DNA of 6,171 nt from Candidatus Sabulitectum sp. Lineage in GTDB: Bacteria; Fermentibacterota; Fermentibacteria; Fermentibacterales; JCC-6. The notes below the pieces were generated by a model. That model searched no databases. It was not told the origin of the DNA and saw only the letters and a program-made list of their open reading frames with translations. The first letter of the stretch is position 1. Each line of letters begins with the position of its first letter. The stretch lies in the NCBI GenBank assembly GCA_023136985.1, contig JAGLQD010000337.1, positions 1 to 6,171 on the forward strand, given 5' to 3'. A program made the translations under genes and the position numbers. Shown here in pieces: positions 1-6,171 of the stretch.

Positions 1-345
1 AAGTGAGAATCTCAAGTCGTCAATGGTGAAAAGGTTCTGAGGATCAGCCATGGCGAGAACAAGCCTGCGCCCTTCCTTCTCTACAGGAATAACTTCGTAC
101 CGCAACGCCAGTTTCGCAGAGACAAGAGCCAAAACTTCCGGCGATATATCGCCGCTCTCTATGTTAACAGCTTCAATATGATTTTGTCTTGCAAGGTAAT
201 CATTTAGCTTCTCTTCGGATATAAGATTCATCTTAACAAGATTATATCCCAGCCTGCCACCCTCGTTTTTCTGGTGTTCAAGGGCATTTGTGAGTTGATC
301 CTGATCAAGAAGCCCAGCTTTCAGCAACATCTGACCCAGTTTCAT
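1..345 (-). CDS. PilB/GspE-type ATPase, N-terminal MshEN (T2SSE_N) domain; 3' end outside window
   Basis: Reading leftward from the ATG at 345, 115 codons stay open to the window edge, so the C-terminus is missing. The start is MKLGQMLLKAGLLDQDQL. Residues 2-25 and 31-54 are two 24-residue copies of the pattern [R/K]LG-x-x-L-...-L-x-x-x-L-x-x-Q separated by five residues, the layout of an MshEN domain. Residues 60-115 continue with the matching T2SSE_N sequence: SPEVLALVS, then YEVIPVEKEGRRLVLAMADP and a TIDDLRF ending. In the family this region precedes the Walker-type ATPase of PilB/GspE/MshE, cytoplasmic motors that drive type IV pilus assembly or type II secretion; the ATPase part is not visible here. 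The start is supported by a purine-rich ribosome-binding site five bases upstream. The gene follows sprA on the same strand after 87 bp with no obvious terminator, so co-transcription is likely. It could instead be an MshEN-only regulatory protein; the domain call is firm, the ATPase call is inferred. Confidence 0.88.
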   Translation of the reverse strand, partial: MKLGQMLLKAGLLDQDQLTNALEHQKNEGGRLGYNLVKMNLISEEKLNDYLARQNHIEAVNIESGDISPEVLALVSAKLALRYEVIPVEKEGRRLVLAMADPQNLFTIDDLRFSL

Positions 346-350
346 TCAAA

Positions 351-360
351 CCTCTTCCTT
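351..360 (-). promoter_or_regulatory. Ribosome-binding site of the MshEN/ATPase gene
   Basis: On the minus strand this reads AAGGAAGAGG, with the last GAGG five bases before the ATG at 345. It is a strong Shine-Dalgarno match and fixes the start. The rest of the 346-432 gap has no clear stem-loop with a T-run, so I see no terminator between sprA and this gene. Confidence 0.8.
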
Positions 361-432
361 GCCTCAAATAAGAGAATAGGGGCACACGAATACATATCTT
401 TTAATGATAATGCTCTAATGTCAATAGGTGAA

Positions 433-3400
433 TCAGAAATTGATTGTTACTGAAAGATTCAGACCTACATCCTTCTGATCATACTGGTTGTTAACTGCAT
501 CTTTCTTCCAACCGTAAATTGCTGTCATTGAAGCCGTAACTGTTCCAAAATCATAAGAAGCAGATGGCTCAATACGCCATTCAGTCTTATCCGACTGAAC
601 CTGGGTCTCCCCTGTCTGACCACCGGTGACCTCGCTTCTACTGGTCGATCTGGTAATAGAAAGTGATGTTGTCAGGTCACTGCGGAATGACAATCGCAAT
701 CTGTCCAGAAGAGGAATTGGGATAGAAAGCCCTCCAGGAGCACTGAAACTGTAGGTCAGCTTGAACTGAGCCGAGTTGTTTCCCGAACTAACAACCGCAG
801 AGGTTCCTGTATAATTTCTTGTTTCAGTAGTAGACATATTGTCGGAAATTGTTATCTGAACCTTGTTATCAAATGAACCTGTAAAACTGAGTAGAGGGCT
901 CCATCTCGAAGTTTCTGTTTCGCTCACCGGGGTTAAGCTGTCACTTTCAATTCGTGATGACATGCTGGTTTCCAGCCTGTAGCCACTGCTAACTGAACCG
1001 CTCCTGAGAAAAGCAAGTGGCCGATATCTTTCCAGGCCACTCCACGACACTGTAACTGAAGGCCATGTGGTATTGTCTGTTCTGTTCCAGAAGCCCGAAT
1101 AATAGCTTTTGTTCTCGGAATCATTGTACTCTAATCTTACAGACATCGTGCTGGTTGGCCTGTACCCCCCTGAGATCTGCATTGAATTGGAAGTCGTCTT
1201 GTTGTACGGATCCAATCCGTCGATCTCCGGCTCAAATCCGAATTGGTAGGCTGCTGAAGGCATGATCGGAACATCGTTGTAGTCACTGCCCCGGGATCTG
1301 CTGAAAACTATATTCGGATCTGTGATCCTGTCAGCCCATCTCTCCATCTTGCTTAACAGCCACCTTGGACTGCCTGGTAAAGCGCCCTCATCAAGCCTCT
1401 CATCCCTTAACCTCGCTATGGATCTGATGGTGTGAGCAAGCCCGAGCCTAAGGTTAAGCCTGGCAGTAACATCACTACCCACATCAGGTCGGCTTAGGGT
1501 ATCTGCCCCAGTGGCAGTGTGCGGGCTGAGTCTTGTCATACCGTATCTTACATCCCAACTGGCTCTGGGTTTAAGATAATTCCAGAAGTTTATCTCCTGA
1601 CTCGCCCCGGCACTCTGGTTGCGCGAGACCTCTCTTCCAATATTGAATCCAGTTAATGGTTCATCCCATGGGTAGTACATATCACGGCCCACAGCAAGGC
1701 TGTAGCTTGTTGTAAGCCCTTTCCATGGGTTAAAGGCAATATTGCCGTCTGTAAGCAGCACGCGCTCTGTATCGTCCCGGGTAAGAACAGTATCATTGTT
1801 CGCAATGTCATACATCACATTTCTTCCGCGCCTCCAGCTTGCGCCAAACCCGAATCTCGTAGGGCGAAGCCTTATATCCTCCAGCACCGGCATACGGAAC
1901 AGACTCATTCTGCCCAGATGCAGGTCATAAGTAAAAGAAACATTTTCATTTACAGTGGAATCACGGGTTGTACTTGTTCTTCCCCACCCATTTCCAAGAG
2001 CATGCCGTATGTGAATCGGATCAAGAAAGTACTGTCCGAAGAAATCATCAGATCTGCCGTTTCTTCTCCACTGAATCGAAGTGTCCCACTTGTTGGATTC
2101 AGTGCGGTAATCCCATGTTTCATCACCTTCCAACCGTATGTCACTGTTGATGGCATACCTGGGCTCAGAGAAATGCCTGTTCCATGCATAAGTAGCCGGA
2201 AGCGACCAGTTCCATACAGGAGGGGTAAATCTGTCCAGATTAAGAGTAGACGAAGCACTGTAACGGGTCACCGTAGTTCCGGTTCCACTGGTTTTACCCA
2301 GGCCGTGAAAATCATCATCAATCATTCTGTAGTCACCTGAGATTGAAAGCATATCCGCGAATTTGATGTCGCCTGACACCCGGTGCGCACTTCCAGGCTC
2401 CAGATAGTGTCCCACAACTGTAATGTCATCAACCCATACCAGATTAGTCAGTGAAGGCTCGCTCCTGTTTCTCACACCAAGACCCAGCATCATGATCTCG
2501 GAAAGGGATGGATTGCCTACAACCGCAATATTTCCCGATCTCAGTTCATCCTCTCCGGTCTGATCTTTCAAGGTTTTCAGATCGACCAGATCCTGAAGAT
2601 CAACCTCTACCTCCTGCCAGCCCTGCTGTATGTCACATGTAACTTCATAGTAATTCAAGCTGTCTCTGCCCATCTGAAAAAACAGTTCTCCTCCGGAAGA
2701 ACCTCCATGGAAGGGAAAGCTCAAGGATCGGTACTGGGTATAATTCTCTATGGAATAAAATGTCTGTCTTGCTACTCCTTCATGACCTGAAAGTATTTCA
2801 GAACATTCCAGACTAATGGATTGCTCAAGTTTCAGCTCACCGTTTCTGTCTTCACCTGGATCAATATCAGGTGGAGGGTTGTCAATGTAATTCTGATTCT
2901 GACGATTGTTCACAACAGAGACTGTGAATTTTTCCTCCGGTTGAACCGGGAAACCTATCTGCTGGATAAGGCTGATACTATTGGGCTCCCATCTGTTGCC
3001 CACAAGACCCATATCATAGAATTCAAGAGTATCCTGTTGTGTAAACCCATCAACCCATACACGGGCATATGTGATTTTCTCCCAGGTAGGATCTCCTGTA
3101 GAGACAAAAGGAACGCTCACCAGCAGAGAATCATCAAGAGGGATCTGAACAAGCATCCATCCGGTAGAGCTGGTTGAAACTATATAGTCGGGATCATTCA
3201 AAGGTATTCTGATCCTGAAGAAAGAATTTGACCGGTCAAGAACACCATTCCGGTTCAGATCCTCTGTGTCCAGTCTTCCATTATTCTCGCAGTTGTTAAT
3301 AGCGTCGAATCTGATGTCAAGAGGGTCACCGGCATTGTACAGGTAGTTGTCATCGTTGGGATCAGGGTTACTGCTTGAACTGTATCCAGGTTCATCAACG

Positions 3401-6036
3401 GAAGGCAGTATATCAAGTCCGGTGTCTTCAGTGGTCGATCTTATTCCATCAGAGTTAACATCCTCTGTATCAAGCACCCCGTTGGCCCTTCTTACGAGAT
3501 CGTCTCCAACCCTCTCGAGCCAGTATGAGTCTTCATCAATTCTATCACCAAGATCAATGTAAAGATTACCGTCTACTGCGCAACCGGTTGCTCTGACATA
3601 AAGAGAGAGATGAGTTTTCCTGGATAGATCAGTTCCGTAACGCTCGATACATCTCTGAAATCCACCCCAGGAACCGGTAAGGTTGTCCTCGTCCGGAGTA
3701 AAAACAAACTGCAGCACTCCGCTGATCTTTTTAAGAGCATCATTACTGGTCTCGCCTGGAATAATGTCGTGAAGTGACCATCTGTCTGTTGCGTTGTACC
3801 ACCTGGATTCCCCAACTGGAAAAAACGATGGAGAAGCACTTCGGGGCATGGAAGAGTAAAACCATGCAGACCTTGACTGTCCAATGGGGAATGTAGATTC
3901 TGATCCCTCCATGTCATCCAGCCAGGCTTTGCTCTCTCCTGCAGGAAGGCTTACCGCGACCTCTCCCGACAACACGACCTGACTCTCGGCTTCAGTGTAA
4001 ACCAGAGGCAGCATATTCACAGCATCGGTAAGAAACTCAGGTCTTGCCTCAAGATGTACATCAACATCAAACACAGTGGTTCCGAACGAACCCTCTCCGA
4101 CTCTGGGTCTGTCTTCAGGGGAATTTGCATTTTCATACATCATGGTTCCCCCGATCCAGGAATGTGTACCCATATTGTACACTACCCTGGTACCCAGCAG
4201 GGTTTTAGATACAGAGCTGAAAAAAGGAATGTACTCAAAAGTTACTCGAAGGGTATTGGCAGGATCCTGTGCAAGATCAGCTGCTTCACCCATGAGAGTC
4301 AGCAAACCCACTTCATAGATTATTGAATAGTCAGTGTTGCGTACCAGAGTTGTTGCTTGACCTGCAACTGTAAGAGTAACTTTCTCGCTGCCCTCCACAA
4401 TACCCATGTGGCCAAGGGAATAAGTAGTGGAAGCAGCTCTGTAGCTTACCCGCATGTAGTAAAGAGACTTGTTCATGGCGGGGTTTTTTTCATTGTAAAC
4501 AACATAGTTGGGATAATCCAGATCTGTACTGGCAAACGGTCTGCTCTGGGGAAACATTATGAAACCGTTTTCCCAGTCCATTGTAACATCCTCATCGTAC
4601 ATGAGACCATCGCCGTTTGTATCAAGACCCAGAACCTGGATAAATGGCACTCCGTCCTGAACAGAGGTGGGATCTTCACCGGGTCGCTGCAGAAAAATAT
4701 CACAGTTGAAACTTTCCCTGACAATATTGTTGGCGCCCAGGAAGTAGTAATTCCTCATCTCGTACTGCCACGAAAGATCATCGGGAAACGGATTGGTCTC
4801 CTTTATCAGCTTGAGGTTGTAAGGAGCAGTCGCAGTTCCCACAGTATCACCAGCCATGGTGACAAGCGCAACGGCAATGCGGTAGTTATCGTTCACAGGT
4901 CTGATGAATCTGATTGTTCTGTTGGAATCCACCAGCACGAAATCCTTCTCGATTCCCTGTTCAAGTACATCCCACCATCCCGGTTCCGTCACCTCTCCCC
5001 CTGAAGGGGTCGGTATGAAACAGGTTCCCTCAACTGCACCTGTCTCAAGATTATTTGTTGGATCACCATCGTCAATAAACACACTAATGGCCAGGGGGTT
5101 CATGTATGGTGCTGAAACCGTGTCCGGAAACGCCCGGAAGAAGTAATTGTTCGCAGGGCGTATATCCAGGATCGAATCGTTCACAAGAGAAGCCTGCCCA
5201 ACAAAATCAGAGCTTTCCGTTGAACTGCCTTCCTTGCTTGCTATGGCAGTAATATCAAAAGGGCCTGCCTGGGCAATGAGCTTTGCACCGAAAAGCCCCT
5301 GATGCGGAATTGAATAGCTGATAAACTCAGGACCTGTGATGGACAGATTTACATCACCCAGTTCGATTGACTGTATGATTTCATCATCATCTCCGTCGTA
5401 GCTGAGACTCACGCTGTAATCTGAACCGATCTGCCTCTGGCTGTCATGATCCACAGACACATGAATTTTCTCACCGATTGTTCCATCCAGTCGAATGCGA
5501 AGATCCTGTTCCATCTTCAGGTCAGGAAAGAGAGATGTACTTGATCCCTCAACATTCACTCTGTTTGGATAGATATGACTTACCCCTGAGAGAGAGATCG
5601 TCTGATGCCCGGAAATATCAAGCTGACCGCCGGTTCCTATTGCGTCGCCTATAAGACCCGGCATTGAAAGCGGCAGATAGATGGTTGGAACAAGACTACC
5701 ATGAGTATCGCTGTTGCGAATGCCGTTTCGGGCATTTGCCTCAGTCCATTCCTTCCACGTACTCCACCCTATAAGCCTTGAGCGAACAGCATCAAGAGAC
5801 CATGTTCTGGAGGTTGCAAGAGGGTAGCCTCTGTACATAAGTCTGTAACTGAGACCATCACCCATCAGGCTGGACCATACTTGAACCTGAGCTGCCGGAA
5901 GGCTTACAAGCCACGGCAGAGAGTCCTGATACCAGTAACCGGGATTCTCGTCAATAAGCGTAAAACTGCGCAATCCGGCTGCACTGGCCGAAGATACAAT
6001 TAAAAACAAAAGCGCTGGAATTAAAAGTATTTTCAT
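433..6036 (-). CDS. sprA: SprA/Sov-family outer-membrane translocon protein (type IX secretion)
   Basis: In Bacteroidota, SprA forms the very large outer-membrane beta-barrel through which T9SS substrates leave the periplasm. Residues 1-20 are a Sec signal peptide (MK, hydrophobic core, cleavage near ASA-A-G). Blocks recognised from the family, in order: an N-terminal SprA region at 130-280 with DDDEIIQSIELGDVNLSI and QGLFGAKL; VLGLDTNGDG at 468-477 then FIMFPQSRPF at 492-501; LLGTRVVY at 613-620; LDDMEGS at 706-712 (YIDDFEGS in relatives); acidic calcium-loop-like motifs at 852-934; YARVWVDGF and LVGNRWEP at 990-1018; LEQS at 1070 and NYYE at 1128-1131; GNPSLSEIMMLGLGVRN at 1174-1190 and VWVDDI at 1200-1205; LDRFTPPVWNWSLP at 1267-1280. 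From about 1240 the sequence is beta-strand-like and ends in Phe (SVTINF), the usual barrel signature. At 1867 aa it is shorter than the best-known members (roughly 2400-2500 aa), yet no stop or frameshift is seen. The start follows a GAGGTGA ribosome-binding site. The family call is secure; substrates and T9SS partners are not in the window. Confidence 0.95.
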   Translation of the reverse strand: MKILLIPALLFLIVSSASAAGLRSFTLIDENPGYWYQDSLPWLVSLPAAQVQVWSSLMGDGLSYRLMYRGYPLATSRTWSLDAVRSRLIGWSTWKEWTEANARNGIRNSDTHGSLVPTIYLPLSMPGLIGDAIGTGGQLDISGHQTISLSGVSHIYPNRVNVEGSSTSLFPDLKMEQDLRIRLDGTIGEKIHVSVDHDSQRQIGSDYSVSLSYDGDDDEIIQSIELGDVNLSITGPEFISYSIPHQGLFGAKLIAQAGPFDITAIASKEGSSTESSDFVGQASLVNDSILDIRPANNYFFRAFPDTVSAPYMNPLAISVFIDDGDPTNNLETGAVEGTCFIPTPSGGEVTEPGWWDVLEQGIEKDFVLVDSNRTIRFIRPVNDNYRIAVALVTMAGDTVGTATAPYNLKLIKETNPFPDDLSWQYEMRNYYFLGANNIVRESFNCDIFLQRPGEDPTSVQDGVPFIQVLGLDTNGDGLMYDEDVTMDWENGFIMFPQSRPFASTDLDYPNYVVYNEKNPAMNKSLYYMRVSYRAASTTYSLGHMGIVEGSEKVTLTVAGQATTLVRNTDYSIIYEVGLLTLMGEAADLAQDPANTLRVTFEYIPFFSSVSKTLLGTRVVYNMGTHSWIGGTMMYENANSPEDRPRVGEGSFGTTVFDVDVHLEARPEFLTDAVNMLPLVYTEAESQVVLSGEVAVSLPAGESKAWLDDMEGSESTFPIGQSRSAWFYSSMPRSASPSFFPVGESRWYNATDRWSLHDIIPGETSNDALKKISGVLQFVFTPDEDNLTGSWGGFQRCIERYGTDLSRKTHLSLYVRATGCAVDGNLYIDLGDRIDEDSYWLERVGDDLVRRANGVLDTEDVNSDGIRSTTEDTGLDILPSVDEPGYSSSSNPDPNDDNYLYNAGDPLDIRFDAINNCENNGRLDTEDLNRNGVLDRSNSFFRIRIPLNDPDYIVSTSSTGWMLVQIPLDDSLLVSVPFVSTGDPTWEKITYARVWVDGFTQQDTLEFYDMGLVGNRWEPNSISLIQQIGFPVQPEEKFTVSVVNNRQNQNYIDNPPPDIDPGEDRNGELKLEQSISLECSEILSGHEGVARQTFYSIENYTQYRSLSFPFHGGSSGGELFFQMGRDSLNYYEVTCDIQQGWQEVEVDLQDLVDLKTLKDQTGEDELRSGNIAVVGNPSLSEIMMLGLGVRNRSEPSLTNLVWVDDITVVGHYLEPGSAHRVSGDIKFADMLSISGDYRMIDDDFHGLGKTSGTGTTVTRYSASSTLNLDRFTPPVWNWSLPATYAWNRHFSEPRYAINSDIRLEGDETWDYRTESNKWDTSIQWRRNGRSDDFFGQYFLDPIHIRHALGNGWGRTSTTRDSTVNENVSFTYDLHLGRMSLFRMPVLEDIRLRPTRFGFGASWRRGRNVMYDIANNDTVLTRDDTERVLLTDGNIAFNPWKGLTTSYSLAVGRDMYYPWDEPLTGFNIGREVSRNQSAGASQEINFWNYLKPRASWDVRYGMTRLSPHTATGADTLSRPDVGSDVTARLNLRLGLAHTIRSIARLRDERLDEGALPGSPRWLLSKMERWADRITDPNIVFSRSRGSDYNDVPIMPSAAYQFGFEPEIDGLDPYNKTTSNSMQISGGYRPTSTMSVRLEYNDSENKSYYSGFWNRTDNTTWPSVTVSWSGLERYRPLAFLRSGSVSSGYRLETSMSSRIESDSLTPVSETETSRWSPLLSFTGSFDNKVQITISDNMSTTETRNYTGTSAVVSSGNNSAQFKLTYSFSAPGGLSIPIPLLDRLRLSFRSDLTTSLSITRSTSRSEVTGGQTGETQVQSDKTEWRIEPSASYDFGTVTASMTAIYGWKKDAVNNQYDQKDVGLNLSVTINF

Positions 6037-6037
6037 T

Positions 6038-6044
6038 TCACCTC
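6038..6044 (-). promoter_or_regulatory. Ribosome-binding site of sprA
   Basis: The minus strand reads GAGGTGA immediately ahead of A-ATG. This is a seven-base match to the anti-Shine-Dalgarno complement (AGGAGGTGA), with the GAGG core four bases from the start codon. It supports the ATG at 6036 and the signal peptide that begins there. Confidence 0.8.
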
Positions 6045-6068
6045 GTGAGTTCTATCCTTGAACAACAA

Positions 6069-6089
6069 CCATGTTCCATGAACCATGAC
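6069..6089. repeat. Three tandem heptamers CCATGNN in the divergent intergenic region
   Basis: On the plus strand CCATGTT, CCATGAA and CCATGAC follow one another without gaps, the CCATG core recurring exactly every seven bases. The middle also contains a GTTC-CAT-GAAC inverted repeat (6073-6083). The third copy overlaps the -35 hexamer of the rightward promoter and the array lies 32 bp upstream of the sprA start codon, so it is placed where a regulator could affect both genes. No regulator is known for it; the role is inference. Confidence 0.5.
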
Positions 6090-6113
6090 AGTGAACCCCG
6101 ACATTGCTATAAT
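6085..6113 (+). promoter_or_regulatory. Rightward sigma70-type promoter with extended -10
   Basis: The -35 hexamer is ATGACA (6085-6090, five of six matches to TTGACA). A 17-base spacer follows, then a perfect TATAAT at 6108-6113, preceded by TG at 6105-6106 (extended -10, TGCTATAAT). Transcription would begin near 6120 and give a leader of about 39 bases before the ATG at 6159. This is not the Bacteroidota-type TTTG / TAnnTTTG promoter. No comparably good promoter was seen for sprA on the opposite strand. Confidence 0.7.
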
Positions 6114-6158
6114 TCACCGTCAGCCACCTTGAACGCAAGCGTCTATCATGGGAATTTA

Positions 6159-6171
6159 ATGAAAAAGTTGC
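6159..6171 (+). CDS. Start of a divergent gene, product unknown (only M-K-K-L visible)
   Basis: ATG AAA AAG TTG begins 13 bases before the window edge. An M-K-K-L opening is common in secreted or lipoprotein signal peptides, but four residues cannot identify a product. Support comes from position: about 39 bases downstream of the predicted transcription start of a strong rightward promoter, with a weak GGGAA ribosome-binding site at 6150-6154. An in-frame TTG at 6129 could extend the product by ten residues, but it has no ribosome-binding site ahead of it, so the ATG is preferred. Confidence 0.5.

Noticed and set aside
391..424. Perfect TTGACA on the minus strand just after the sprA stop, a possible separate promoter for the MshEN gene
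   Set aside because: At 16-18 bases spacing the -10 candidates (AAAAGA, AAAGAT, AAGATA) match TATAAT poorly, and GATATG needs a 20-base spacer. A weak internal promoter cannot be excluded but is not supported.
1918..2340. 140-codon plus-strand open frame, with other short frames inside 933-5146
   Set aside because: All overlap the SprA reading frame. Their compositions (Ser/Cys/His/Pro-rich, low complexity) are typical of antisense or shifted frames of a real gene.
4357..5004. 215-codon open frame on the plus strand opposite sprA
   Set aside because: It lies wholly antisense to well-conserved SprA coding sequence, resembles no family I know and has no evident promoter or ribosome-binding site. 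It is best explained as a shadow of the minus-strand gene.
433..6036. Alternative reading of the large protein as a generic adhesin, TonB-dependent receptor or usher
   Set aside because: There is no plug domain, TonB box or adhesin repeat array, whereas many ordered SprA-specific blocks (ELGDVNLSI, LDDMEGS, NYYE, GLGVRN, LDRFTPP) are present.
6105..6133. Possible leftward sprA promoter (TTCAAG, 16 bases, TATAGC on the minus strand)
   Set aside because: Three of six and four of six matches, with the conserved last T of the -10 missing. It also lies on the complement of the strong rightward -10, which explains the AT-rich match.
6148..6159. ATG at 6148 as an upstream start
   Set aside because: It encodes only M-G-I before TAA. 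The stop overlaps the ATG at 6159, but a three-codon leader has no further support.

Overview
The window is dominated by one very large minus-strand gene (433-6036, 1867 aa). It encodes a SprA/Sov-type outer-membrane protein, the family that forms the giant beta-barrel translocon of the type IX secretion system (T9SS) and was first known from gliding Bacteroidota. The call rests on several SprA sequence blocks that can be recognised in the correct order along the whole protein, plus a cleavable signal peptide and a terminal phenylalanine typical of outer-membrane barrels.

Layout, left to right. Positions 1-345 (minus) hold the first 115 codons of a gene whose product begins with an MshEN / T2SSE_N domain, the N-terminal half of PilB/GspE-type secretion and pilus ATPases. 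Its remainder lies beyond the left edge. Positions 346-432 are an 87-bp gap with a good ribosome-binding site and no visible terminator. Positions 433-6036 (minus) are sprA. Positions 6037-6158 are a divergent intergenic region with the sprA ribosome-binding site, a three-copy heptamer repeat and a convincing sigma70-type promoter firing rightward. At 6159 a plus-strand gene appears to begin (M-K-K-L...), but only four codons are in the window.

Transcription on the minus strand runs sprA then the MshEN gene, so the two are probably co-transcribed. This would couple an outer-membrane protein-export channel to a type IV pilus / type II secretion-like cytoplasmic ATPase. The functional link is inference; the adjacency and orientation are seen.

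Organism: SprA points to the FCB superphylum. Both minus-strand genes have strong Shine-Dalgarno sequences, and the rightward promoter fits the ordinary -35/-10 consensus rather than the Bacteroidota -33/-7 type. The base composition is moderate. Together these suggest an FCB lineage outside classical Bacteroidota (for example Fermentibacterota, Cloacimonadota, Marinimicrobia, Latescibacterota or relatives). I cannot place it more precisely from this sequence.
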